A stretch of DNA of 64,000 nt from Methanofollis ethanolicus (GTDB taxonomy: Archaea > Halobacteriota > Methanomicrobia > Methanomicrobiales > Methanofollaceae): NCBI RefSeq assembly GCF_001571385.1, contig NZ_BCNW01000001.1, positions 124,001 to 188,000 of the forward strand. The letters run 5' to 3'. Positions 27,145 to 36,337 of this stretch are shown here, piece by piece (the stretch's first letter is position 1; the number at the start of each line of letters is the position of its first letter). The translations under genes and the position numbers were made by a program. Under the pieces are notes generated by a model that searched no databases, had not been told where the DNA came from, and worked only from the letters and a program-made list of their open reading frames with translations.

Positions 27145-27219
27145 TGGGATCGCTGAGATTTGAACTCAGGTCAGAGCGTCCCGAACGCCCTAGGATGGAC
27201 CAGGCTACCCTACGATCCC
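27145..27219 (-). tRNA. tRNA-Pro (anticodon CGG)
   Basis: 75 nt. The acceptor GGGATCG pairs with CGATCCC, with discriminator A. The anticodon arm GGGCG-TTCGGGA-CGCTC gives CGG. The D arm (TAGCCTGGTCCA) and T arm (GAGTTCAAATCTC) are regular. CCA is not encoded. The rest of 26961-27563 shows no other gene apart from the operator region before the Fic gene. Confidence 0.93.
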
Positions 27220-27482
27220 CTATCCTCCCCGCGGTGCAGGACACATCCATACACCTCAAAGAGTGCATCATAGGTGTGTGCTCACAGTATTTGAGGGATT
27301 CTGTTCGTGAGTGGGGAGAGGGCCCGGTCTGGCCGGGATCAGGAGGGATTCAGGTCGGGAAGAGAGGCCCCGCACCCCTCTGCCAGGAGTGGGTGCAGGC
27401 GTGCGGGAGCGTCAGGGTGCCAGTGAGAAAACCCAATGGGGATCAAAATTCGATGGCCGGGGGGTCGCGCGGGGCATATCAC

Positions 27483-27513
27483 TATCTATCAATTTGTCAC
27501 ATATTGATAGATA
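27483..27513. promoter_or_regulatory. 11-bp inverted repeat upstream of the Fic gene
   Basis: TATCTATCAAT (27483-27493) and ATTGATAGATA (27503-27513) are perfect inverted repeats around a 9-base centre. A second palindrome, GATCAT-GGAAA-ATGATC, lies at 27525-27541. Both sit 25-80 bases before the Fic start in an AT-rich block, so they look like a regulator binding site over the promoter. The HTH at the C-terminus of the Fic protein is a possible binder. Confidence 0.6.
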
Positions 27514-27563
27514 ATGATATCAAGGATCATGGAAAATGATCATGATAGCAGGAGGAACGGCCC

Positions 27564-28850
27564 ATGAAGATACTGCAGATGCCCACCTATACAGACGAGG
27601 ACGAGCATAAAGCCTGGGAGATGGCCAGGGATCTGGCCGTGATCGACGCGGTCTTCGCCTGCAACAAAAAATACCTCCACTGGGAGGAGATAAAATACAG
27701 GACACTACCAGCAGACCCGAAATATATCTGGATCCTGATGAAGGCTTTCAGAGAGAACGGAGCACGCCATTTCACATTCGGGCCGTGTCATTTCCGCTTT
27801 ATCCTTGACGACGAGTGCTGGAAAAAACTTCATGTACTGGATAAAACAGCCGGAGGAAACCTTGCAAGTATGCTCGACTCGGCAGGGGGGGAGAAGGAGC
27901 GCTACATTGTCAATTCCCTGATGGAAGAGGCGATCGCCTCAAGCCAGATCGAAGGGGCGGCGACGACCAGAGTCGTGGCAAAACAGATGCTTCAGGAGCA
28001 GAGAAAACCGAAAAGCCGCGGCGAACTGATGATCCTGAACAACTACCTGACGATGAAGGAGGTCTCCAGGGTCAGGGGCGAGGATCTCTCACCGGCACGG
28101 GTCAGGAAACTCCATGCGATGATCACCCGCGGCACGCTCGACGATCCTGCCTATGAGGGACATTTCAGGGAGAACGACGAAATACGAGTCGTCGACTCCA
28201 GCGGGACCGTCCTCCATATCCCGCCCCCTCACGAAGAGATCGAAGGCCTCGTCGAAGAACTCTGCGCCTTCGCAAACAACGACGGGGAGGAGTTCATCCA
28301 CCCGGTGGTCAGGGGGATCATTCTCCACTTCCTGATAGGGTACATCCACCCCTTCAACGACGGGAACGGGCGGTGTGCACGGACCGTCTTTTACGGGTAC
28401 GTGCTGAAGCAGGACTACTGGCTCTTCGAGTACATGGCAATCTCACGGGCAATCAAGGATAGCAGAGGGCAGTACAAGAGGGCCTACCTGTACACGGAGA
28501 CGGACGGGAATGACCTGACATATTTCATCAGGTACAACCTCGACGTAATCGAAAAGGCCATCGAAGAGGTCAGGGCCTATATCCGGGAGAAACAGGAGGA
28601 GCAGGCCAGTGCACTCAGGGTAATCGAGCATGCCGGGAACATGAACCTCAGGCAGGTGGATATACTGAAGATGATGATGAAGCATCCCGAAAGGCCGGTG
28701 ACCATCAAGGAGGTGAGGGAGACCTTCCGGGTCGCCTATGGGACGGCGAGGAGCGACCTTTTGCGTCTGGTCGAACAGGGATATGTGGAGAAGAGGATGA
28801 TGGGAAAGGAGTTTGTATTTCTGTACAGGGGAACAGGCCCCTCTGGATGA
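27564..28850 (+). CDS. Fic-domain AMPylase/nucleotidyl transferase with C-terminal HTH
   Basis: 428 aa. The Fic core has HPFNDGNGRCAR (about residues 261-272), matching HxFx(D/E)GNGRxxR, so the catalytic residues are intact. An autoinhibitory SSQIEG (about 126-131) upstream of the core matches (S/T)xxxE(G/N), placing it in the class with an N-terminal inhibitory helix. The C-terminal end (about 355-425) is a winged helix (MMKHPERPVTIKEVRETFRV, YGTARSDLLRLVEQGYVEKR). Fic proteins transfer AMP or other nucleotides to proteins. GGAGG 8 bases before ATG 27564 fixes the start. Confidence 0.9.
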   Translation: MKILQMPTYTDEDEHKAWEMARDLAVIDAVFACNKKYLHWEEIKYRTLPADPKYIWILMKAFRENGARHFTFGPCHFRFILDDECWKKLHVLDKTAGGNLASMLDSAGGEKERYIVNSLMEEAIASSQIEGAATTRVVAKQMLQEQRKPKSRGELMILNNYLTMKEVSRVRGEDLSPARVRKLHAMITRGTLDDPAYEGHFRENDEIRVVDSSGTVLHIPPPHEEIEGLVEELCAFANNDGEEFIHPVVRGIILHFLIGYIHPFNDGNGRCARTVFYGYVLKQDYWLFEYMAISRAIKDSRGQYKRAYLYTETDGNDLTYFIRYNLDVIEKAIEEVRAYIREKQEEQASALRVIEHAGNMNLRQVDILKMMMKHPERPVTIKEVRETFRVAYGTARSDLLRLVEQGYVEKRMMGKEFVFLYRGTGPSG

Positions 28851-28937
28851 GATCCGCGGCCAGGATTCGCACCCTATCCACATTTTTGTATCCGATGAGG
28901 CCCCCGCGATGAGAGGGGAAAAGAGAAAATAATCGCC

Positions 28938-31900
28938 TCACATAAAATCCGCGAGCCCCAGCTGTTTCTCTTTCTCCTCCCCGAAGGTCGAGAGGATCGC
29001 CTTGTCCAGCACCTCGACACGCTGCTTCGTGTACTCGGAGATGGCGTACTTCTCGCACATCCTCCGGGACATTTCGAGGTACTTCTTCACCGAGGCCTCG
29101 TGGACAGTCGGGTTCACCTTGCCGCCGCACTTCGGGCACTTGCCGGCAAGGGGCATGCGGCGGTACTTGGTGGTACACTTCGTGCACCGCACTGTCTGGG
29201 AGGCGAAGGCCCGGAGATTGCCCATCAGGTCGCGGATGAAGTGGGTGTTCAGGACGCGCTCGGCTACGTCATCGACGTCCACAGCCCGGATCTTGTCACC
29301 GAGTTCGAGTTCGGCCTCCATCTTGTCAAACATCGTGCCGAGGACGGTGTAGGTCGACTCCAGAGGCCCCGCGGAGATGTCCGAGGTGTCGTGAGTGAAG
29401 CGGAAACCTTCGTACTGGGAGGGTTTGCCCAGGCGGAGGTCCACGTGGTCGATCAGTTTCTCAAGCTCCTTCGGCGGGGCAAAGCGCTGCGCCGCCTCAT
29501 AGAGTTCGAGGGGGTAGTGGTCGACGACATCGACGTTGTGACTCTCCTTGTCCACCTCTTTGGGGTCGAGGCGGGAGGTGAGGACAAGGGGGGCGTCCAT
29601 CGAGCCGCCTCGGGTCTCGGGGAGGAAGGAGCGGGAGAAGTTGATGAGCCCGTCCAGGAGGAGCATCACGCAGTCCTCGTCACCGTCGCACTGGCCACAG
29701 AAGATCCCGTTTGCGGCGAGGGTGTGGTCGTCGGCAACGGTGAGGCAGTAGACCGCCTCGTCAGGGCACCTGATAGGGGTCACCGCCGAGATCGTGTCCG
29801 CGATCACCCGGCCCCCCTCCGCCACCGGCACGCGGTCGCCGACACGCACCTCCATCGCCATGATCTTCCGGAGGTAGTCAGTCTCCCAGACGAGCATCGT
29901 GTGGTCGGGTGTCACCTCCAGGGCCCTGCCGCGGGCGGTCTCGATCCTGAGCAGGTGGTCGGGCGCCCGGTGGACAGAGACGGCGGTCACCCGGCGGAGA
30001 CGGACCTCGCCCCGCGTGTCCACGGCCTGCACGGCAGAAGGACATTTCGGTTCTGACCAGTGGGTGCCGGCATGGTCCAGGTCTGGCCGCGAGATGTCGA
30101 AGTTTTCGAGGACAAACTGCCTGACCGGCATCTCCTGCCACCGCCCGTCCGCAAGCACCCGGATCAGGGTGTCGCCTGCAAAGCAGTTCCGCCTTTTTGC
30201 CGCGTGGAAGAAGGGGTGACCATAGCCGACGCTCGCCTTCGTGAACCCGATCAGGCGGCAGAGCACCCCGGCCGAGGTGTGGGGGGCAAGCCCGATGAGC
30301 ATCTGGCCGATGAGGTCTGCGGGCTTCTCCGCGTTGTAGAATCGGGGCAGACCGTAGAACTTCTCCAGCAGGTCGTCCATGTACCGGGAGACCTTCAGGA
30401 GCCAGTCGCCGCAGAGGGCCGAGACCATGATGTCCTGGCAGCGCAGTTCCAGCACCTGGTCGGGGGAGACGAGTTCCTCGCCATTGTAGTCCAGAGTATA
30501 GCCAATCTCCCGCAACTTTTCAACCGTGGCGCCGACCTCGCGCGGGCGGAAATGGGTCACCGGCAGGTCGATCATGTCGTACCTGACCGTCCCGTCCTTG
30601 AAGACGTACAGGTCGTGGGTGGCCCGGATCAGCCCCTTCTCCATAGGCTCGATCGTCCGGTCGCGCGAGATCATGCCCTTCACGCCCTTCACGAGTTTGA
30701 GGCTGTTCTCCCGCATCTGGAGGTGGGCGCATGCGGTGGCGTACTCGTCCCTGATCTTCAGGTCCAGTTCCTGGAGGCAGACCGTCGGCCCGCCGCACTG
30801 GGGACAGACGGCACCGGCGACTTCCCTGTTGCAACGAGGGCAGCGATAGACGGGGTTCGTATGGGTGCCGCAGGCATCGCACCTGTTCTTGAAGGTCACC
30901 GCACCGCACTGCGGGCAGCGCCTCTCCCCGACCTCGGCTTTGATGGTGCCGCCGTCTGCATTGCTCCGCGCCTTATAGGCCCCGGCCTCCAGGATAGACC
31001 GCCGGGAACCGCCGTTCTCGCCGACAGGGAAGAGAACATGGGGTGCAGGTTTCATCTCCCTGGGCTTCGACTTGCCGGGCCTGCCCATCCGTCCGCCTAT
31101 CCGCGTCCCGGCCTTCGACCGGATCGTGAAGCCGGAGAGATGGGAAACGAGGGGGAGGGACGGGCCCGCGGGGGCGTCCTCCCATGCCGGGCGCATCTTC
31201 AGGTCGAGGCCCAGGCCCAGGCAGGCAAGGAGGACAAGGTAGGTCGGCAGGACCACCTCGTCGCCCTCCACTGTCTGGGGGATGAGGAGGATCTCAAGGG
31301 TGTGCTTGATCGCGGGGTCGTTCTTCACCCTGAGGACGCCGTCCGCAATCCTGCCCCTGGCAGAGACATGCTCCGCGAGGGCCCTGACCTCCGCGGGGTC
31401 GAGGTCGTCCCAGATCCAGGTGTACGCCGGGTGGAGGGGCACGCCCGAGAGGGCCATCTCGATCGCCTCCATCTCATTCTCCGGCGTCTTCGTGCCGCCC
31501 TCCAGCCGCCACCATTCCTCGCAATAGGCAGAGGGAATGAGAGGATGGTTGTTCTCCAGGAACTCGCCGTAACTGATCAGGATCTCGCCGATGTCCAGGA
31601 TACGGGTGATCTCGCGAGGGGCGATCTTTTTTGCCTCCACGGCGTCATCGATGCGTTTCACCTCGCCCGAGGCAAGGAGAACGGTCGGGCCCTCGATCGT
31701 ATCCACAGGCACGACGCCCGCGGCCTTTCCCGGCCTTTCGGTCTTCATCTGGGTGCCGACCGCGAGATAGTCGCCGAGGATATGGAGGGTCGCCGGGTTG
31801 AAGCCTGCGGCCGCAAAGCCGGTGTTCCTGGACCGGCCGTACCGCAGGCGGAATCCCCCTGCCCTCATCGGGTACGAAAAGACAGGGCGGCCGCCGATGA

Positions 31901-32786
31901 GGTCGCGGATGTACTTGTCCTTCGGGTGGACGCCGGGTTCCTCTTCCTCATCGGACGACTTCGAGGCGGCGCCGTCGATGATCTGCTGGATCCAGTCCCA
32001 GCCCTCCATCTTCATCTTCTTGACGTTCTTCATCACCTTCGGGGCCTTCAGGGCCAGTCCCTCGGCGACCACCAGGCACATGCCGCCCCGCACCGTGTTC
32101 GTCTCCACCCTCTCCAGGTTCCGGTGGCCGGAGACCTCCTCTCTCTCCGTCGGCTCGCCGTCGATGCAGACCGGGCAGTTCTCGATGATCAGCCTGATCT
32201 CGGCCTCGCTCGGCATGTACTGCATCGACTGGATGTTGTTGTACTGCTGGAGTTCCTCGACGTACCTGTCCACCTCCTCGGGCCTGGGCCTGTACCGGTC
32301 GATCCCGATCCCCCGGCGGACATAGTCGCCGACGAGCACGGAGAGGGCCTGCGCCGTGCCGCCTGCAGAGCGGATAGGCCCGGCATAATAGATCTTCAGG
32401 TACTCGGTGCCGTCGTCGTTCTTGCCGATCCCGACCTTCGCGATCCCCTCGGTCGGCGCCGCCACCACGCCCTCGGTCAGGAGACCCATCGACGTCCTGA
32501 TGGCGTGGTCGGCGATCTCCTCGCGTGTCGTCTCCCCGAACATTTTGGCCACGAAGTCGTCGCCTATCTTGAGGGCGGCCTCTTCCCGGGACATCCCGGC
32601 TTCAAGGTCCCGGATCCTCTGGGCAACGCCCTTGATCCCGATCAGGGCCTCGACACGGTCGCCGATGTCGTTCGCCCGCGGGATCTCGACCTCGGTGGTG
32701 GGGTCGTACCCCTCTGCACGCGCCGCCTCCGCGACTGCCAGGGCCGCGTTGAGGTTCGCCTCGAGTCTTTTGAAGTACTCAGCCAT
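28938..32786 (-). CDS. polC: DNA polymerase D large subunit DP2, with intein
   Basis: 1282 aa including a 165-aa intein. This is the catalytic subunit of euryarchaeal replicative polymerase PolD. The N-terminus [13 protein letters not shown] is typical. Several zinc-binding clusters are visible: [17 protein letters not shown] and [17 protein letters not shown] in the middle, and [20 protein letters not shown] near the C-terminus. The catalytic [13 protein letters not shown] motif, with the essential Asp pair, is split by the intein. ATG 32786 is preferred over the longer frame to 32834 because homologs begin at this point. DP1 is not in the window. Confidence 0.95.
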   Translation of the reverse strand: MAEYFKRLEANLNAALAVAEAARAEGYDPTTEVEIPRANDIGDRVEALIGIKGVAQRIRDLEAGMSREEAALKIGDDFVAKMFGETTREEIADHAIRTSMGLLTEGVVAAPTEGIAKVGIGKNDDGTEYLKIYYAGPIRSAGGTAQALSVLVGDYVRRGIGIDRYRPRPEEVDRYVEELQQYNNIQSMQYMPSEAEIRLIIENCPVCIDGEPTEREEVSGHRNLERVETNTVRGGMCLVVAEGLALKAPKVMKNVKKMKMEGWDWIQQIIDGAASKSSDEEEEPGVHPKDKYIRDLIGGRPVFSYPMRAGGFRLRYGRSRNTGFAAAGFNPATLHILGDYLAVGTQMKTERPGKAAGVVPVDTIEGPTVLLASGEVKRIDDAVEAKKIAPREITRILDIGEILISYGEFLENNHPLIPSAYCEEWWRLEGGTKTPENEMEAIEMALSGVPLHPAYTWIWDDLDPAEVRALAEHVSARGRIADGVLRVKNDPAIKHTLEILLIPQTVEGDEVVLPTYLVLLACLGLGLDLKMRPAWEDAPAGPSLPLVSHLSGFTIRSKAGTRIGGRMGRPGKSKPREMKPAPHVLFPVGENGGSRRSILEAGAYKARSNADGGTIKAEVGERRCPQCGAVTFKNRCDACGTHTNPVYRCPRCNREVAGAVCPQCGGPTVCLQELDLKIRDEYATACAHLQMRENSLKLVKGVKGMISRDRTIEPMEKGLIRATHDLYVFKDGTVRYDMIDLPVTHFRPREVGATVEKLREIGYTLDYNGEELVSPDQVLELRCQDIMVSALCGDWLLKVSRYMDDLLEKFYGLPRFYNAEKPADLIGQMLIGLAPHTSAGVLCRLIGFTKASVGYGHPFFHAAKRRNCFAGDTLIRVLADGRWQEMPVRQFVLENFDISRPDLDHAGTHWSEPKCPSAVQAVDTRGEVRLRRVTAVSVHRAPDHLLRIETARGRALEVTPDHTMLVWETDYLRKIMAMEVRVGDRVPVAEGGRVIADTISAVTPIRCPDEAVYCLTVADDHTLAANGIFCGQCDGDEDCVMLLLDGLINFSRSFLPETRGGSMDAPLVLTSRLDPKEVDKESHNVDVVDHYPLELYEAAQRFAPPKELEKLIDHVDLRLGKPSQYEGFRFTHDTSDISAGPLESTYTVLGTMFDKMEAELELGDKIRAVDVDDVAERVLNTHFIRDLMGNLRAFASQTVRCTKCTTKYRRMPLAGKCPKCGGKVNPTVHEASVKKYLEMSRRMCEKYAISEYTKQRVEVLDKAILSTFGEEKEKQLGLADFM
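29691..30185 (-). other. Mini-intein in PolC (165 aa)
   Basis: It starts with Cys ([16 protein letters not shown], block A). TPDHTMLV is the block B TxxH-like motif and [22 protein letters not shown] (shortened here as AVYCLTV...FCGQ) covers blocks F and G. It ends in Gln followed by Cys of the CDGDED extein. A C-terminal Gln instead of Asn, with Gly rather than His before it, is unusual but has been reported for PolII inteins. The length leaves no room for a LAGLIDADG homing endonuclease. It inserts inside the catalytic Asp motif, so unspliced protein should be inactive. Confidence 0.93.
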
Positions 32787-32852
32787 TGCCGGGGAGACCG
32801 CAACCATGAGGATACAATGGGCGGGGGGAGACATAGAGGTTTGCCCGGCCGG

Positions 32853-34118
32853 TTAAATGGGCGAATTATGGACTTTAAAGCTCCCAGAACCTTTTTTCAG
32901 CCCCACCTCCAGGATCTCTCTCGCTGCCTCCCGCACGTCGGGGTCGGCATCGGAAAGGGCGGCGACAAGGGCGTCCGTCCCCTGCCTGTCCCCTTCCTCC
33001 GCCAGGACCATCGCCGCTCCGATCCGCACCCACCTGTTCTTCCGGGAGAGGGCCGAGGAGAGGGCCGGGGCCGCCGCCGTCCCCATCTCCCTGAGGGCCG
33101 ACACCGCACGGAACCAGCGCCCCTTTGTCCGCAGGGCGTCGATGAGGGAAGTGACCGCAGGTTCCCCGATCGCCGTCAGGGCCGCGGTCGCCACCCCGCA
33201 GACCTCTTCGTCCCTGTCATCGAGGGCCATGACAAGGGGGCCGACCGCGGCCTCCCCGCCAATGGCGCCGAGGGCCTCGACCGCCTTCCAGCGGACGGCC
33301 GGGTCGGTGTCAGAGACGAGAGGGGAGAGGGCCGGGATACTGTCGGGAGACCCGATCTTTCCGAGGGCGAGGGCCGCCGCCCACCGCACTCCGGCGTCCC
33401 GGTGTCCTGCCGCGGCTGCAAGCGATGGCAGGGCCGGGACCCCCAACGCTGCAAGGGCAAGGGCGGCCCGGGTCCGCACGTACCTGTCTCCGTCCTCGAG
33501 AGCGCGAGCAAGGGGTTCGACTGCCGCGGGATCCCCGATGTCACCGAGAGTAACCGCAGCGCCCCAGCGGAGGTCGATGTCGTCGGAACCGAGGAGGCGC
33601 GTGAGGACAGGGAGGGCCGGGTTGCCGATGGCGCCGAGGGCTTCGAGCGCCATCCAGCGGACACCGGGATCAGGGTCGGAGAGGGCTTTTTCCAGGGCAG
33701 GGACAGCCGCGGGGTCGCCGGTCCGCCCGAGGGAGACCGCAGCCCCATACCGCCTCTCAGGACTCCGACTCCTGAGGAGAGGGGCAAGGTCGCGGGCGCC
33801 GCCCTCAGGTGCCGGGACAGGCGCCGCGGCCATTACGGCAATGAGGGCGGCGAGAAGACCGACGGCAAGGAATATCCCGGCCCGCAGGACGGCAGCAGGC
33901 GCAAAAGACCAGACCAGGACGTGCACGAGAGCAAGGGCGCCCGCGACAGGGACGGAGACACGCCCGTACCAGAGGGCTGCAAGCACGATAGGGAGATAGA
34001 AGAGGTGGGGGTACACGGCACCGGCTACCGGGTCTGCATGGAGAATGCCGTCGAGGGCAAATGACCCGGCACATGCCAGGGCAAGAAGGACAGGGCGTAT
34101 CCCGGTGATCTCTGTCAT
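32853..34118 (-). CDS. Membrane protein with HEAT/PBS-lyase repeats
   Basis: 421 aa from ATG 34118. Three or four N-terminal membrane helices (about 8-105) carry a cytosolic solenoid of about nine HEAT-like repeats of 31 residues, each with a DPAAV-ALxxAL pattern (for example RRYGAAVSLGRTGDPAAVPA). Such repeats form protein-binding scaffolds. It lies 31 bases after a related soluble HEAT protein and 66 bases before polC on the same strand. A 1334-codon antisense frame over this gene and polC is a codon-bias shadow. Confidence 0.8.
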   Translation of the reverse strand: MTEITGIRPVLLALACAGSFALDGILHADPVAGAVYPHLFYLPIVLAALWYGRVSVPVAGALALVHVLVWSFAPAAVLRAGIFLAVGLLAALIAVMAAAPVPAPEGGARDLAPLLRSRSPERRYGAAVSLGRTGDPAAVPALEKALSDPDPGVRWMALEALGAIGNPALPVLTRLLGSDDIDLRWGAAVTLGDIGDPAAVEPLARALEDGDRYVRTRAALALAALGVPALPSLAAAAGHRDAGVRWAAALALGKIGSPDSIPALSPLVSDTDPAVRWKAVEALGAIGGEAAVGPLVMALDDRDEEVCGVATAALTAIGEPAVTSLIDALRTKGRWFRAVSALREMGTAAAPALSSALSRKNRWVRIGAAMVLAEEGDRQGTDALVAALSDADPDVREAAREILEVGLKKGSGSFKVHNSPI

Positions 34119-34149
34119 CACACCGGAGTCGCCTGCAGGACGTAAAAAA

Positions 34150-34662
34150 TTATGTGGCCTTCCCGGCATCGAGGGAACTGACCAGGTCGTTGATCCCTTC
34201 CTCCCCCATTTTCCAGAGGGTGAGGCGGGCGCAGGACCGCTGCACCTCGCCACCCTCGCCGGCAAGCCGCTTCAGCGGCCCCCGCGCCGGTTCACCGATC
34301 CGGCAGAGGGCGAGGGCGATAAAGCCGCGGAGTTCGCGGTCTTCGCTTGAAAATGCCTCGATGAGAGGCTCTACCGCAGTCTCACCCATCGAACCGAGGG
34401 CCGCCGCCGCGTAGCGCCTGAACTGCGTGTCCTGCTCCACGATCATCGTGAGGATCAGGGGCCTGATCGCGGGTGCGCCGATCCTGGCGAGGACCCGACC
34501 GGCGTACCAGCGGGCGTCGGCGTCCTCATCGATCAGCACCTCGATCAGGGGGAGGACCGCATCCTCCCCGATCGCCACAAGGCGTTCCTCTGCTTCGTGC
34601 TTTTTATCGAGATCCTGCGAAGAAAGCGCCAGGATCAGATCTGTCATCTCGTCTGCCATCAT
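34150..34662 (-). CDS. HEAT-repeat protein
   Basis: 170 aa, soluble, about five HEAT-like repeats (AEERLVAIGEDAVLPLIEVL, RVLARIGAPAIRPLIL, ALGSMGETAVEPLIEAF and so on). A scaffold role is likely; the partner is unknown. It starts 5 bases after the MscS stop, so it is co-transcribed with MscS and DUF432, which suggests a link to the channel or to membrane stress. Confidence 0.82.
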   Translation of the reverse strand: MMADEMTDLILALSSQDLDKKHEAEERLVAIGEDAVLPLIEVLIDEDADARWYAGRVLARIGAPAIRPLILTMIVEQDTQFRRYAAAALGSMGETAVEPLIEAFSSEDRELRGFIALALCRIGEPARGPLKRLAGEGGEVQRSCARLTLWKMGEEGINDLVSSLDAGKAT

Positions 34663-34667
34663 GCACC

Positions 34668-35543
34668 TCAGGTATGCTCGTCAGGGCCGGCCCGCGGCCG
34701 ACCTTCGCCCGACCTCAGCGCGACCCGTCCCTGCAACTCGTTCTGGAACCAGATCACCTGCTGCGGGAAGGGCATCTCGATGCCGTTCTTCGAGAGTTCC
34801 TCCTTGATCTTCCAGAGGAGATCGGTCCTGACGTCCCACCACTCGGTGGCCGGCGCCCAGATACGCACCTTGATATTCACCGAACTGTCGGCGAGTTCGT
34901 CGACATAGATGGAGGGCGACGGGTCTTTCAGGGCGAAGGGATGACTCCAGACGACCTCCCTGATGATGCGGATCGCCTCGTTCGCGTCGTCGTCGTACGG
35001 GATCCCGATGACGTACTCGAACCGCCGCGCCTCGTGGGCCACATAATTTGTGATCTCGGAGGTGAAGACCTTTTCATTCGGGATCCGCACATAGACGCCG
35101 TCATAGGTCTTCACGATCGTCGAGAAGATGTTGATGTCGGTGATGTTCCCGCTCACGTTCCCGATATTGATGTTGTCACCGATGGTGATCGGCCGCTCGA
35201 TAAGGAGGAAGAGACCCGATATGAGGTTCCCGAGCACGCTCTGGCTGGCGATACCGATGACGATCGAGGCGAACCCGCCGGCCACGAGGAGGCCGCCGAG
35301 ATTGATATTGAAGAAGGGGACGATGATCAGGACGGTGATAATGAGCACCGAGTAGTTGACGGCCTTGAGAAGGAGGTCGAGCTGGCTCAGCTTGATCTTG
35401 TCGGTGAGGGTCTTCCTGAGGTAGAGGGTCACCGCCTTTGCCAGCGTCGCCGCAACAAGGATGACGAGGACGATGTAGACGAGGTGTCCCCAGGTGAGGG
35501 AGGGGTAGAAGAAGATGGGGTCGTCAAGGCCGAAGTCGAACAC
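34668..35543 (-). CDS. Small-conductance mechanosensitive channel, MscS family
   Basis: 291 aa. Three membrane helices (about 15-38, 58-78, 82-115), the last Gly/Ala-rich pore helix (LLVAGGFASIVIGIASQSVL), lead into the MscS beta domain (ERPITIGDNINIGNVSGNIT, NEKVFTSEITNY) and a C-terminal alpha/beta domain with WFQNELQGRVALRS. It opens on membrane tension to release solutes after osmotic downshift. It starts 3 bases after DUF432. Confidence 0.9.
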   Translation of the reverse strand: MFDFGLDDPIFFYPSLTWGHLVYIVLVILVAATLAKAVTLYLRKTLTDKIKLSQLDLLLKAVNYSVLIITVLIIVPFFNINLGGLLVAGGFASIVIGIASQSVLGNLISGLFLLIERPITIGDNINIGNVSGNITDINIFSTIVKTYDGVYVRIPNEKVFTSEITNYVAHEARRFEYVIGIPYDDDANEAIRIIREVVWSHPFALKDPSPSIYVDELADSSVNIKVRIWAPATEWWDVRTDLLWKIKEELSKNGIEMPFPQQVIWFQNELQGRVALRSGEGRPRAGPDEHT

Positions 35544-35546
35544 TGC

Positions 35547-36269
35547 TCACAGCCCCCTGTCCATCAGGAAACGCTGGCGCTCGACCCCTGCAAGTCCCCG
35601 CACCGCGAAGAGTTCGACCGCCTTCTTCTGCCCCTCGCGGGCAGACCGGTCGTAAAAACCGGTCTCCGCCACCATCGTGCTGAGGACACGCATCCACGCC
35701 TGTACGGAAACAAGGTCGCCATAGTAGATCTTCATGCCGAAACCGTCCAGGACGACCTTCGAGACTTCGACCCATTCCCGCGTCGTATTGGAGATCTCAA
35801 GGGATAAGAGACCTTCTTTCAGGGGGTCGAGATCAGGAGGGGAAGAGCGGGCGGTGCTCGGCCACCACCGCGCGATCACCCCCTTCTCCGACGACCCGTA
35901 CAGGGTGTATTTCTGTTTGTTCCAGGAGAAAATATCCAGGAGTTCGAGATTTCCCCGGCCGGCGACAAAAACGCCGATCTCGACAGGGAAGGTGAGGTAA
36001 ATAGTCTGCTCGGCGCCCGGTTCTATCGAGAGGGGTTCGAATTCAACCAGAAGACTCCGGCAGACCTCCTTGGGGAGGTTGAGGGGCTCGACCGGGTTGA
36101 TGATCAGCCGACCGCCCGAGGAAAGGATGGTCCGCGTCTTCGTCTGCCCGTTCAGGGTGCGGCGGTAGAGATACTTCCCATCCTCCGGCTCGATCGAGAG
36201 ATCGAGGCCGTCCTTCTCGTACCTGAAGGAAAGGTCGTAGGTGCCGTACACGGTAAATGTCTCGGGCAT
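35547..36269 (-). CDS. DUF432 family protein
   Basis: 240 aa, an archaeal family of unknown function. The N-terminal half is beta-rich (VYGTYDLSFRYEKDGLDLSI), the middle has FPVEIGVFVAGRGNLELLDIF and KYTLYGSSEKGVIARWW. It is the first gene of a four-gene run (DUF432, MscS, two HEAT proteins). Co-transcription suggests a role with the channel. It is divergent from the P-type ATPase with 68 bases between starts. Confidence 0.82.
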   Translation of the reverse strand: MPETFTVYGTYDLSFRYEKDGLDLSIEPEDGKYLYRRTLNGQTKTRTILSSGGRLIINPVEPLNLPKEVCRSLLVEFEPLSIEPGAEQTIYLTFPVEIGVFVAGRGNLELLDIFSWNKQKYTLYGSSEKGVIARWWPSTARSSPPDLDPLKEGLLSLEISNTTREWVEVSKVVLDGFGMKIYYGDLVSVQAWMRVLSTMVAETGFYDRSAREGQKKAVELFAVRGLAGVERQRFLMDRGL

Positions 36270-36337
36270 GCGGTATTAAGGGTATCTAAGGGGTACGGTC
36301 GATCCCTCTATATAGCGGGGGAGAGAATCGCGGTGCA

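Noticed and set aside
30060-34064. 1334-codon open frame on the plus strand
   Set aside because: It is antisense to polC and a HEAT-repeat gene. Its protein is full of Arg, Gly, His and Asp runs with no domain, as expected for the shadow of a GC-rich gene.
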